From Progne subis subis (taxonomy: Eukaryota > Chordata > Aves > Passeriformes > Hirundinidae), in contig JAKJHU010000033.1 of the NCBI GenBank assembly GCA_022316685.1, positions 1,106,321 to 1,170,320 of the forward strand: a DNA stretch of 64,000 nt, in the 5' to 3' direction. A program made the translations under genes and the position numbers. The notes beneath the pieces were generated by a model, which was not told where the DNA came from, searched no databases, and worked only from the letters and a program-made list of their open reading frames with translations. Of this stretch, positions 23,331 through 35,832 are shown piece after piece; position 1 is the stretch's first letter; each line of letters starts with the position of its first letter.

Positions 23331-26300
23331 TAATACTGCACTCTGCAATGTTGCAGAAGGCAACTGGGTGCCTGGGATGTACTTTGTGATAAAAGCAGTA
23401 TTTGCAACTCCTTCAGTGGAAGTTGCAGTACAGTGAGATACATTTTCCATCATCCCACTGCCAACAGTAGTGACTCTAACTAAGCACAACATGGATAAGT
23501 GAAGAATCACCTTGCCCTGCTGGTGATGTACACTGGGAAGGTGTGGGACACTCTTCATTGGGCTTTCAGTTCTAAGAATTAAATGATCAGTTAAGTTTAT
23601 ATGTGTCAGCATAAATAGACTGGGCTTTTTTGAGAGGGTTTTTAGTTTTCCAGACTTAGCACCCTGAGCTGTGCAGTAATCAGTTTTGTATTTTCAAACT
23701 GCAGAGCAATTTTTAAAGAATAATCTGCATCACACTTCTCTGCTTTCTGAAATTGTCTTCAAACCTCCAAGGACAAGTAGTTCCTACAGTACTCATAATC
23801 TGTTTTTTTTTCCCTGCTATTTTTTTTTTTAAAGAACCTTTTCCCTAGGCCCCTTGTTTCTAAAAGCCCAATTTGAATCCCTGCAGTGGAGCTATTGTTT
23901 AATTGTATTCCTGGGATTTAATTCTTCCTAAGGGATCTTCTCTATGCTGCATGTCTGCAGCAGGCAGCAGCACTGTGTGAATTTGCACCTCTTAGGAGTG
24001 CCAGGGCTGGGGCAGTTCCTGTTTCCAAGACAGAAGATAAAGGGCAGCAAAATTGAACTGAAAAAGAAGAATAGGGAGGAAGAGCATTTTTTAAACATAG
24101 TGCAAATATCTCACAGCTTGGATTCTGCTAATTCTTTGTATATTCTTAAAACATTTTCATCTTGACTTGAAAGCAAAATTATAAACTAACTGCTAGTGGA
24201 GTGGGCCCCACAGATTATATCCTAATTGTTTTTTCCCTTTACCAATCCATGTGTGCTGTTCTTTGTAGGTTAGGAAACTAAGCTTGAGACTGAATTTAGC
24301 ATTAATTATCCTAGTTTAACGTGGCTGGCAAATGAGTCTGAATAGAGTATTTTTCTTTATTTTTTTTTTTTAATTCATCCATATAATGAGTTGCAATAAC
24401 AGTATTACTTTGAAATACTTTCAATACAACTTTCATCTTTAGCTTTTGTATCGATTTATTATAGCTAACATCCTTGCATGCATGCTTATATTTATTATTG
24501 AGCTAGTTAGAAATGTATTAAGTAGGTCTGGTGAAACATATAGCTATTACATTTCAGCACTGGACTCTGTTTCTCTCAATTAATTCTAGTTGTTTGGTCT
24601 GCAAAACAGTACTGAAAAACAGCATCAAATCTTACTTGTGACAGTTTGCCAGATTACTTTTTTTTTTTAACAAAGCCAGACTGAATATTAAAAATGTGTT
24701 GGATAAAATGCATTTATATAATAAATTATACAGACCGTGCATGGGATAATGGCAATGCAATAAATTATGTTGTTTCTGTAAGTATTGGATAAGCTGCATT
24801 CAATTTAAATGTCTGGCTGCATCACTGTCATGCTGGTCAGGAACTCACTGGGGGCCTTTTTAACATTCCTGCACCCATAAGTCATGGAGTTAAAATCCTT
24901 CTTTGCCCTCAAGTACACAATTTCTCTGAGTTATGCAGGCTGACATCTGTGACTGGCTGCCTGCAGTTTAACGGAGCTCTCTGAGTCAAAATTCAGGTTC
25001 GTAGCCCTTAGAGCAGCCAGTTTTCACACCATTGAGTGCTGCAGATAATGTAGGTCTGGCTTGTGTGAGGGACGTAGTCATCTTGTTTGTGTGCCAGCAT
25101 CCCCGGTGCTGATGCAAATTCACTGGGGGGTTTTTTTGTTGTTGGATTTTTCTTTTATTTTTAGACCAAGGTAGCAGAGAATTGCCAAGCATTGTACTAG
25201 CATAGCTAAGCAACATCACTGCTCCAAGGAGGTGATCCAGGTAGCTCTGCTTTTGCAGGGGGCAAGCAGGACTGTTTCTTTCAGCATCATCTTGCACATG
25301 TCCCCAAATAAAGTGGCTATGTAATGATTACCTGGCTTTCCCCAGAAACAGGAGGAACAGAACTATGCTCTTAAAGGATATGAGTCTAGTGTGGCTGTTT
25401 TCCCAACACCAAGCACAGTTAGTAGTTAGTGTACTTAGGGCTTCCCCCACTCTGTTTTGTATCATCTTCTCACCTGTAGCACACTGTCCAGGTGGATTTA
25501 TTTGGCTGATTACTCAGTGCAGTTTAACCCCTCGTGGCTGAGTTTAGCTGGCATTTGGAAGGAGGAGGTGTCTTACAAGAGGTACAGAGGAATGGTCAGG
25601 CTGCAAAGCTGTTCTTCTAATTTTAAAATTTATCTCAAGAATTATATGGTGGGACCATGTCAGATTGGACAAATTTCTGGCCTCTGGATGAACTCTGGGT
25701 GGTGCAATTTGAACTGCCTTGGAGCCAGACAGGCTAGGGAGCCTGCATGGACAGGAGAAAGGCTTAAATTTGTCTTGCTGTCTTCTTGCTGGTAGAACAG
25801 CAATCAGCTCTTTGTTTTCCTCCTTAAGTTGCCAATGCACATGCAAAAGAAGATACTAAGCTCCTAGATGCCCAAAGAGTGTTCACCATCTGCTCTGGGT
25901 GCGAGGTAGCCAGCTCAGGTAGCAGGAGATGTTCCCTGACTCAGACTGGGGCTGCCTTTAGGATGAAGCTCTCTCTTAGTTCCTGGTACTCCTCTAAGTT
26001 TGCTGTCCTTTTCAATTTACTCCCTATGGCAATTAAGGGAGTAAGGACTCCCAGCAGGATCCCATATATGGAAAGCTGACAGGTTTAAAAAAGAAATTGA
26101 AAATACACTGAGAAGTAATTGGTATTTCTCTCTAGAGCTAGGTAACACCACTTAAGTGTAGATTGCATGCATTATACTTTTTATAAAACATTCCAAGGCC
26201 GAGAATATGACTTGGTTTTATTTCTTTAGGCATCAGCTATATTTAGTCAAATTAAAGGAGGGAGGGGGAATGCACTCCAAGAAAATACATGAGCAAAGTT

Positions 26301-29300
26301 AGACAAAGAAAATTTACTAGTCTACAGTGGAATGGCTCCCTCTGAGTTATTTCCCCTGTTCTCATTACAGAGCAGTTGGATAGTAAAGTTAGGAGAGGTT
26401 GTGCAGCTGAATTATGACTGTTGCTGCATGAAGGAACCTTACCTGCTTTATGTGAGCTGTAAAAGAAAATTGATAATGACATTTTAAAGACTTCAAAATA
26501 TGGGTGGCTTAACAGAGTGGTCTGGTATAACTGCTGCTTTTGCATAATAGAATAGCACAAGAGCTGGTCTGTGGCAGATTTAGAGATTTTTCATTTCTGT
26601 AGAGCTAGAGAGAGGCTTCAGATTTGCTACTCTAAATTATGAACTAAAATAGTAAGTTTGAATTGAAATGTTTTAATGATTTCCGTGTTGAGTTCTTATG
26701 AAATCGATACCTCCCTATGAAGCAGTTGGATTTCATGGAATCAGCAATCCTCACCAGAAAGAAAGGTCAGTGTTTTTTGTTAAAACATAAACTTGCAGGA
26801 ATAGAACCAGTTTCAAAATTGTGAGGATGAGTCACCTTGCAGTGTTAGGTTTAAGGCTTGTTAGTTAGTGCCCCTTTCCAAGCAGGAAGGGTGCAAGAGT
26901 CCCAGAGGGCACTGTGAGCAAGCCTGTGTATTTACAACACATCCCCTGCTCCCATGGTAACTGCTGAAGGAATATGAATTTATCCTGGAGCAGATTGGGT
27001 ACCTTAACTCATCCTCTCATGGAGGCAATGTTTAACCACCTCAGGTTTACCACGAGGCAGAAGTATTCAGCAGCAGTCAGCTTGTGTGCAGTAAATCAGA
27101 GCCCTAGTTTACTCCTGAGGATTTGCTTATTTATCCATCTGCTAAAATAATTTGGATTTAACTTTTTAACATATTTTCTTTTAGTTCCTTCAGTTTTAAT
27201 TTCTCCTGTTCATGGCTAGATAATTTCTGTGCTTTGCCACCTGTCCTTTGGGTTTGACAATTACCTGGCATGTCCTGGAACTTTTTCTGATGACTGTTGC
27301 TTTTGCTGTGGTCACCTAAGGAAACGAGGTGTATCCATTTGTGGTGTTCTCCTCCCTGTCCTGTTTGGAAAACATGAGTGTGAAAGGTAGGAAAGGGATG
27401 AGGCAATGGAAAATGATTATCTAGTCCTCTGTTTCTGTAATTTCTTAGTTTTTATGGCTACAAATCATGTAATTTAGGCTGTTCTCAGTGCTGCAATGGT
27501 CTCTGTACAAGAGCTAATCTTACATCCCACATGGGTGACGATGCAGCAAGTGGAAAGCTGGGTTTCAGGGTGTAATTCCAAATTTCTTGAACTCCCACAG
27601 GTTTTAATTTGGCTTCGTGTTATTTGCTGAATTTTTTTTTGTATGATTTAATTGAGTAGTCAGTGTGAATTTTGTGGTGTTTGTGTGTATGCAAGGGAGA
27701 GGGAGATTTTCTAAGTGTTCAGTGTTCATATGGACATAAACAGGTGGGTTTCCAGCAGAGACATTTGCATTTGAAAACCTGCTCTAAACGGGCTGGGCTT
27801 TCCCAGGAGAAGCAGCACCAACAGTGAAACGCAGGGATCGATCAGCATAGAATTGTGTGAGCATTTGATGGGCAAAATGTTGTGGTATAAAGACAGGGCC
27901 CAAGAATAAGCTCTTTGTGGCTTTGTTTCATTCCTGAAAACTGTGACTGAGAGGCTTTTATAATTTAAAAAAAAATTAATCACCCACATTTGGTCTAACT
28001 TGAAAATATCACAAGATATCCTTTGTAACATTCTATGTGCTGCTTCTTTAAACAGATTTTGATACTAAAAAAAATTCATTCTTCATTTGTCTGCTTATAT
28101 TTCCTTAACTCTAAAAGTAAAGTAATATTTGAACCAGTCCTTTCAGTCACAGAGCTGGAACCGTGTAATTTAGTGTACATAACGATAAACTCTTTGAAGC
28201 AGCTTGCATTCACTATGTTTTCTTTCGTTGCTAATTTTAACTAAGGAAAACATTCCCTTACTTATCACACCACTTCTGTTACATGCCTCTTTTTTCAGGC
28301 TAAGTTCCTTATGGTATTTAGAGTTTATTTTAATTCTTAATCAAACAAGCGCTTGTCCAGGAAATTCAGCTGAAAAAAACCATGGCTAATAAATGTTCAA
28401 ACCCACACCAATGGGGACACCCAGTGGAGATGCTCTGAGTTGCCCAACGTTATAGCCAGGAGCGGGCCAGCAGCTGCTTGTCAGGGAGAGAACTGCAAAT
28501 ATTTGTAACCACATCAATTCTGAGGGAACTCTCATTAGTTCACCTGCCTACTGCTGAGGGCTCCCCTGAAGCGTCCTGTCCTTGCAGCAGTCTGTGCTCG
28601 CCATCGTGGTGGTCCTGATGCACAATTATTGCATTGGGGTTTGCAAGCATCCAGTTCCTTGGTGGTGTTGTTTAATGTGACTGGGAATAAGTTGCAATTA
28701 CTGGAAATCCAAAAAAGTTTTTCTCTTGCTGTCGCACATGCTGCCGTGTTCATCTATTAGCCCTATAGAATATTTCAGAGGTGTCCTGTTGTGTTGTGTT
28801 TGGAAGATGTTGTGGAAAAGTTAGGTGAGGATCCAGGACCATGGGGAGGGCACCTCTCTGAATTGGATCCTGCTCCTGTAGCATGGGAGATGCTCCAGTC
28901 TCGACAGACAGCAACTCAAATAACCAGTAACGTTTTCCAGTCTGCACTGGCATTCCTAGTCCTCTTCCAGTGGGTAGGGCCTCCTTTCCTGCTGATACTA
29001 AGTGTGGCCTTGGGAGAGACCACAGCAAGGACAGTACCCAGACTGCCTTCATGGGTGAGCTTGGTCAAGGAGAGGGGCACTGGGCCTGCCACTGACTTTG
29101 GAAGCAGGCAGGCAGTACTCAGTTCATCCCTGGGGCACTATGACGATCTCAGAGGGCAGAATGTGGATTCCAGGTTGTTTATCCATGTGTACAATAAAGC
29201 TCTGCTTGGACAAGCACAAGACCCAAGATAAAAGCAGTCAGCTAGGCAACATTACCACACATGCTCCAGGAACTGCATGCAAATGGAGCGTGCTTTAATT

Positions 29301-30002
29301 GCTGTGAATGTGGTCATGGCTGGTTGTTTTACTTCCAGTTCACTCAGAAAGCAAGCATTAGCCTTTCCTGTGATGGGGCAGCATCAGACAGATGGGTTCT
29401 GGTGCGCTTTCTAGCATGCACTAGCTGTGGAACATGTGATTATCTGGGGTTTTGTCTTTCTAAGTAGGAGGGGAGGAAAAGAAAGGAATGCCTGCCTTGT
29501 TTTGATGCAGCCTATTCTGACACAGAATGAAATTTATAACCTACTGGTTTTCTCATTGTTTGGGAAAGAAGAAACATGTTAATTATAATTTTGCTCCAGA
29601 GCCACCCAGACAACTGGGAGAGACAGTGATTTTGACTTACACTCTCACAGGCTGAGTAGCAGAATTTTTATTAGATATAGCAGGATAGTATTCATGTTTA
29701 ATTCAAATTTCAGAATATTTTCTCTGTAGCAAATTAAGAGTATGAATTGCTGTGGCAATGGGCATCCAGTATGGCCTGCTGACTTTCTGTGCCCTCTCAC
29801 AAAAGGGGACTAATAGTAAATGAAAGGCTAAGTTTATTTGTTGGTATTCCTGTGTTGGGCTTAATATCAAAGTAGGAGAATGTTTTTTGCCACAGGACTC
29901 AAGAGTGGGCAATTTTGAAATCAGTGCTTGAATTCAGATGACTCAATGAGACTCCATTCCTGCTTCAGGTGGTTCAGAGGCTCAGCAGAGCTGGCCAGGG
30001 GC

Positions 30003-30026
30003 AGTCACTGTGAATAGTCACTGTGA
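30003..30026. repeat. 11-bp direct repeat upstream of exon 4
   Basis: AGTCACTGTGA occurs at 30003-30013 and again at 30016-30026, about 100 bases before the exon 4 acceptor. The unit is partly self-complementary (GTCAC / GTGAC). Confidence 0.7.
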
Positions 30027-30123
30027 CTGTCCCTGCCTGGCAGCAGTCAGGAGCAGCTGCCAACAGAAAGAACGTTCTAGCAGACTCCACAGACTAAATA
30101 TTTCTTGTTTCTTCTCCTTGCAG

Positions 30124-30266
30124 AAAACACCTTTTGCAGCGGTGACCATGTGTCGTGGCACAGCCCTCTGGACAACAGTGAATCTCGAATCCAGCACATG
30201 TTACTGACAGAAGACCCCCAGATGCAGCCGGTGCAGACTCCTTTTGGGGTCGTTACTTTCCTCCAG
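30124..30266 (+). CDS. SUFU: SUFU exon 4 (codons 152-199, N-terminal domain)
   Basis: The exon starts with the last two bases of Glu152 and ends on the complete codon Gln199. The peptide begins ENTFCSGDHVSWHSPLDNSE and ends TPFGVVTFLQ. Asp159, one of the residues shown in the human structure to contact the GLI peptide region, is encoded by GAC at 30144-30146. The acceptor is TCTCCTTGCAG and the donor is CAG|GTACGG. The length of 143 nt equals the human exon, and the peptide appears identical to human as I remember it. The reading frame stays open 57 codons past the donor, to TAA at 30438-30440, longer than at any other exon here. Together with exon 3 it makes the core of the N-terminal SUFU domain. 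Confidence 0.97.
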
Positions 30267-32595
30267 GTACGGCTCAGCCACGATGGCTCCGACTGCCACC
30301 TCCTGGGCGTGGAGCGCAGCCAACGCTGCACTGAGCTGTGGAACTCAGATATCCACTATCCTGTCTTCGGATTCAAACATGAGCACAGGAAAAAAATGTT
30401 GAGAGAAACACTTTTAAAAGCTAATGTAAAGATAAATTAAAATTAATTCTGTGGTAATATCGGTAAGTGATCCACTGGTTTGAATTCTGGAAAGGGGAGA
30501 GTTTGGAGCAGGACTTAGAGCTGTTTTAGCAGTACTTAGTGGCAGAAATGTAGCTTGCAGCACTGATACGAAGATTCTTTAGAGGGTGAATTTTCCTGTA
30601 TTGATCTGCTGTTTAAAAAAGGTTTGGGTTTGCTTTGCAAAAGAAATGTTAAAAAAAATCCCTTGTGATTTAACTCTGCTGTTCAGCATGGGGAGCTTCT
30701 GTGGACAAACAGGTTTGCTTGCTTTCCCAAAGTCCTTTTCAGCGATACTTCTTAGGTATGGGCTGCTTTGGATATTTTTAAATTTCATATTGGGTTAATA
30801 ACCTTAGTGGAAGAGTGGCATAGTTTATGCCAACTGCTGATTTCTTCATGCTCCATGGAAAAGCTTCCATCCTGTGGGAAAATGCAAGTGTCTGTATTTT
30901 ATAATTTAAGCTTCTAGTTGCTCCCATTTGTCTTTGGCTGTAGTTGCAATATGTAAAAAGAAGTTCTCTTACCACAAACCTGCACAAGACAACTGCTGTG
31001 CAAGGCTTTTCTGAGGTGCCCAAATGTCTGTGTTTTACCAACAAAAACAAGGTGGGTGTGAGATTAATTAGTGCAAAGTGAGTTGTGGGACCTGGAAGGA
31101 GAGACAGAGAGCCAAGCTAAGCAGGATAGTCCCTGGCTGACTCTCCAGCTAGTACTGTGTTACTCTTCATTTCTTCTTTAGTGCCCAGCTGTCCTGAATC
31201 AAAGAACAGTCAGCTTGCTGCATCCTGAGGCCCTTGGCCTTTAATCTTCCACAACACATACAGTTGACTTGATTTTCCCCTTTGTTAGATGCTTGTTGTT
31301 ATAGATTTATTTTGACCCATGAGGATAAATGATTACAAAAAGCAAAGAATGAACACAAAATAATTTCCTGTTTAGAGTCTTGCTGTTTGTATGTAATTAG
31401 TGAGAGAAGGCCCAGGGAGGGGTGTCCTGAAGCAGGGGTGATTTAGGCTGTTCATGGAGGAAGCCAGGGAGATGGGTGGGGAAGAAGTGCACCTCTAAGG
31501 GCTGGCTCCTGGGAAAGTGAACTCTGCAAGGGGCAGGAGAGGTAGGGTGTGCAGAGCTGGCTACGTGCTGACGTGAGGGTTTTCCACACAGATCTCTATC
31601 AGTGCAGATATGTGCCAACAGCAGAAGGTACATACTTCTCTTCTGCTTGCTGCTCTTCAGAACTTAGTTTTCAGTTTTCCTGTTTTCTGATAAAATATCA
31701 GTTGAACAGATTTCAAAAACCCAAAAACTCAGCATTGTTGGAAAAGACTTAAGAGTATTGAGGAAGAAAATAGAAGACCATGGCTAAAAATATTTTCCAT
31801 CTCAGAGTGAACCATTGTGCTCAAAGGCACAAGCCAGTGGTTGATACAGCAGGAAGAAACTGCCTTCTGCTATCAGCTGAAGGTTGTTTCACTCCTTCAT
31901 TTGAAGCAGCTGATCTCTGCTGCTGTTAGAGAGACATCTGGTATTGCTCAGTGTGGCAGCTTCTATCCTGAAGAGCAAACACACCCTGCTTTATACAGAA
32001 AGGCAGAATTCTGCAGTTGCCTGCAGTGACAAGTGGATTATGTGGTGTGTAAGCAGCTTTACTTTATGGTGCTGTGTAAGATGTAACCAGCCAGCAAACT
32101 GAGTTGGTCAAGGATTTTATGAGCACCAAAGCAATCCCATGTGGCAGCAAGTCCCTTGCCTGGTTGAGATTGCTTGTGCAGAATTTCATTTGCCCCTGGC
32201 AATCGGTTGACGGAGCAGTTGTTTGTATGTACTCAGACCCTAACCAGTCTTGCTCTGTCCTTTCTGTGTGGACTCGATTGAAAAGTTGAGCAGACTAGTG
32301 TATAAACCCTGATTTGTCAGCAGACGCTCCCCATCGTTAAATTCATACACTCTTTACAAGATTAAATGTTACATGACCAGGGCATTTCCCATGGTAGATG
32401 TCGAGAGAGACAACAAGGACTTATAGGATCCCACTGTTGTCTCAGGCTCCATTTGTCCTGGCATATCTAGTGGGATTAATGAAATGGTGCTTCTCTGTAG
32501 CTGCACTCCTTGATCCCATACCGCGTGGCACATTTTCTCCACAGTTCTTTCATGGTTCCCACCCAGATTAGTATCTCTGTTGTTATTTATTACAG
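30267..32595 (+). other. SUFU: SUFU intron 4 (about 2.3 kb)
   Basis: Donor GTACGG and acceptor TTATTTATTACAG. The first 174 bases remain open in the exon 4 frame and are richer in CpG than the rest. No repeat element or exon is recognised in the remainder. Confidence 0.9.
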
Positions 32596-32681
32596 ATTGT
32601 TGGGGTTTGCACTGAGGAACTGCATGCAGCTCAGCAGTGGAATGGTCAAGGGATCTTGGAACTGCTTCGGACTGTCCCGGT
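32596..32681 (+). CDS. SUFU: SUFU exon 5 (codons 200-228, N-terminal domain)
   Basis: The exon opens on the complete codon Ile200 and ends after two bases (GT) of codon 228. It encodes IVGVCTEELHAAQQWNGQG and then ILELLRTVP. Compared with human SUFU as I recall it, codon 210 is Ala instead of Ser, and codon 228 becomes Val instead of Ile after joining to exon 6. Both changes are conservative. The acceptor ATTTATTACAG has a modest pyrimidine tract. The donor GTAAGT is close to ideal. The length of 86 nt equals the human exon. Intron read-through gives a stop immediately after codon 228 (TAA at 32683-32685). Confidence 0.96.
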
Positions 32682-34742
32682 GTAAGTGGTCATATAGCCC
32701 ATATAGGGGAGCATTTCCGTAGAGAACAATTCAGTTATTTATTTTTATTAGCAATCTTTAACTTGCTGATGGAACTTATTTAATCTGTGCTGTAGCAAGA
32801 GATGGGAATTCATTGCAAATCTGTTCTCACACACAGACACTTAGATGGCAAATTAATGCATGTGGAAGTCCACATGTTCAGGGTGAAAGAGAATGAGGTC
32901 TTGAAAGCTTAATTTCCTTCCTCTTGTGCCTGCAGGGTGTTTTCTCATTGGTTCTTCCTGGGATAACTGTTACTGGTGACCTCGCTGTTTAGTTCAAAGA
33001 AAGGAAGGAGAGGGTCTGGCTTACAAAGCTGTCTGAAAGTGAGAAAGTCACTCTCAAATTTGGCCACTCTTGGTGGGCCAGTTTGCAGCAGGAAGCGCTT
33101 TCATGAAAGTGAAGCTCATTGTTTTGCCATGGGAGAAATAACAAAGATGATGTTGGGTTGAGGAAGAGATGGATTTTAAATGGTAAATTATATGTTTGTG
33201 CTTTGTTTGCTGCCAGGGTGCAGTTAAATCTTTTTGGCTTGCAGGTATTTTGTTTAAACATTTTTAAATTCAGTGGAAGTTATTCCCATGTGATTTTAAC
33301 TCAAAAGACACTTTTTAAAGCAAAATAGTTCTCAATATTTGTTTCTGGGCACAATAGTACACTCTCTAGTGTCACAATAGCCTTGAATTGATTGATTATT
33401 TGTAAGAGCTGGACTTCTTTAACTTGAACTTTTCCCTTTTAGGCACAAGTGCAGATAATTCATGCAAATGCCCTAGAGTAGGGTGAATTTGTCTAGCTGC
33501 AAGCTTTGTTTCTGAGTCCCTGAGACAATAAACACGGCCTGCAGCTCCCTTAGCTCCTCAGAGTCAATATAGATACAGCACCTCTCTCCTCAGTCTGTTC
33601 TCATGCTGGTTTTTGGCTTTTGTGCTGTGGTATAAGCACCTTTCCAAGGAAAAAAATGAGACCCAAGTGTGCATGATTTGAAGGCAAAGCTGCAAACTAC
33701 TAAGCCATTGATGTGCAACCAGGGTAAAAGTCTCTTGCACCCCAGTGAGGAACTGTGGCAGGTCACACCTCTGCAGTTAATAATTGACAACTTCCAAAGT
33801 GATGTGAAAGAAAGAGTGGCTATCCAAGAATCTGAAAACCTGTAAAATATTAACTTCTTTTGCTCCCACTCTTAAGTATTTAGGAGACTAACACAAACTA
33901 GGCCAGAGGAGGGGGCTTTTGACTGCAATAACAAAGTATGTCATGAAAAAAAAAAGAAAATTTTTATGGCAGTTCCAAAAGACTTCAGTTTTTACTTCAA
34001 ATGAAAAGCACTATCTAAGGCTGACTTCTGCAGTTTGGCTGCAGTATGACCCAAAGCGAAGTCTCTGAGTATTTCATCTTCACAGTAATCTGTTTTCTGT
34101 CACCTTTGTTGAGAAATACCTTGAGCCTTCCAACTTTTATTGCTAATGATAACAAAGATTTCCCTGAACCATCTGAGTACTTGGCCATTAAATACCAACT
34201 GAGCAAAATGTCTGTTGTGATAGTATTTATCAGAGCAATAAGCTCTTTGTGGTACTGAACGTGACTGCCAGTCTTGGCAAAAAGTGCAGTCCCACTGGGG
34301 CCCTGTTCTATTATAGATATGTAATAGAGGAATAAATCTTGACTCCTTGCCTTGCCCATCTTTCTTTGACTCAGGCTACACTGGACTTCTCAGTCCCAGT
34401 TCGTTTCCTGTAAGATTAAAACCCGTCTCAGTGTTGTGTGAGCAAGGGGGCCAGGACAGGGGATAACAGCCTGTGTCAGTCCTGACTGCTCTGCACGTCT
34501 GGGTGGTGCCAGAGACTGAGCAGATTAACTGCTAGGTCATGGGGGGCTTTTATTATTTATTTATTTGGAAAATGTAAAGAGCAAACGTATGCTGTGTGAT
34601 GTATACACTGCATAGAGGGGTTTCTAGGCTTATTTGAAACTCTTGTCTTGTGCTTCCTTACAGTACAGGTCCACTCTGAGGACCCTGCTGGGGAGTTCTA
34701 ATTAAAGGGCTTGATTGGTTCATTACCTGTCTTTTGTTGTAG
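32682..34742 (+). other. SUFU: SUFU intron 5 (about 2.1 kb)
   Basis: Donor GTAAGT and acceptor CTTTTGTTGTAG. No transposable element, RNA gene or extra exon is recognised. There are A-rich stretches near 33946-33962. Confidence 0.9.
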
Positions 34743-34815
34743 AGCTGGAGGCCCCTGGTTGATAACAGACATGCGAAGAGGAGAGACCATATTTGAGATT
34801 GACCCACATCTGCAA
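34743..34815 (+). CDS. SUFU: SUFU exon 6 (codons 228-252, N-terminal domain end)
   Basis: The exon begins with the third base of codon 228 and ends on Gln252. It encodes AGGPWLITDMRRGETIFEI then DPHLQ, which matches human as I recall it. It completes the N-terminal domain just before the hinge to the C-terminal domain. The acceptor CTTTTGTTGTAG and donor CAA|GTATGT are canonical. The length of 73 nt equals human. Both junctions keep the frame: GT plus A makes Val228, and exon 7 starts on a fresh codon. Confidence 0.96.
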
Positions 34816-35810
34816 GTATGTCTTTAGTTTATAAAATGTCTCTTGTAGTAACCAAGGAGAATTGGTTTAATGTTATACAACAGTTCTAATATTTTCTGTA
34901 AAGGTGCTTGGATCTTCTCAATGTTTGTAATAATCCTGGAAAAGTCTTAGAAACTCTTTCCCGTCTTAGAGGTGGTTCAAGATGGACAAGTACAGCCCTA
35001 CATGAATGGCAGCTCTAGAAAGAAAGATAGAGAAGGGAGACCAGGAAAATGGAATCTCCTATATGAGACAAATTGGTAAAATTTGTGCTGGCTATTTTAG
35101 AAAGGAAGGAGAAAGAAAATGAAAAACCTAGAGTAATACAAGATTTAGGTACACCATGAAATTCCTCCTTCCTTTTTTATGCAAGCATAAGGAGATCTAA
35201 CATACAGAAAACTCAAAACCAACTAAGTACTATTTTTTCACAGTGAATGTGACAGTGTAGCTCATTCCTGTAGGATATCACTTGAGGCCAAGTAGTTAAT
35301 GTGGACTGGGAAATGATGGGAACCCAAAAGTACCACATGAAGTTATTAATAATCCATGCAGGAAGATATATTAAACCTTCTTCTTCAGAGTTCAATATAA
35401 TTTCAGAAATTTAAAGATAAGAACAGGGCCTCTTTGGAGACGTTACTGTACTGTGGACTTCTCCTGATCAAGGCATTTGGGACAGTTCTGCAATCTCTTC
35501 AACAGAGCTGGAGAACATGATACTGGAGTACATGAGTTCCCAGCAAATCAAGTGTGGTGCTGGCCATGTTTCAGTGAATCACTGAATGTTTGCCTTTAAC
35601 AGAGAACTTATGGCTTAGCCTGGTAGGGCACGTGCAAATGTGCATGTTTTGTACAAGCATTTGCTTATGGTCTGCATGTCTGTATCTGATTATTCTCAGT
35701 TGCTTCACAGCATCTTTTACTTTGAAAGCTTAAGAACAAAACCAAATTCTACTTTTACTGGTTTTAAGGATTTGTTCATCCAAAATAACCCCAGTCTGAG
35801 AAACAGAAAA

Positions 35811-35832
35811 AAATGTTCCACAAATGTTCCAC
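35811..35832. repeat. 11-bp perfect tandem duplication
   Basis: AAATGTTCCAC is repeated twice without a spacer (35811-35821 and 35822-35832). Confidence 0.9.

Larger units (their letters stand above)
9952..30123 (+). other. SUFU: SUFU intron 3 (about 20.2 kb)
   Basis: This is the largest complete intron in the window, with GT at 9952 and a TCTCCTTGCAG acceptor at its end. Recognisable contents are a CR1-type 3' fragment (10233-10365), a sense CR1 fragment (about 11860-12460), a very old sense CR1 (about 15060-16020), a G+T tract (13037-13199), a short tandem repeat (13519-13570), two neighbouring hairpins (16440-16518), a TA run (17555-17575), a T-rich tract (23287-23330) and an AT-rich block (24280-24800). 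I recognise no exon or RNA gene. The open frames around 22810-23270 and 28791-29231 look like chance. Confidence 0.9.

Noticed and set aside
28791..29231. 146-codon + strand open frame in intron 3
   Set aside because: The translated sequence has no family signature, the opposite strand is open over part of the same span, and there is no supporting splice or regulatory context.
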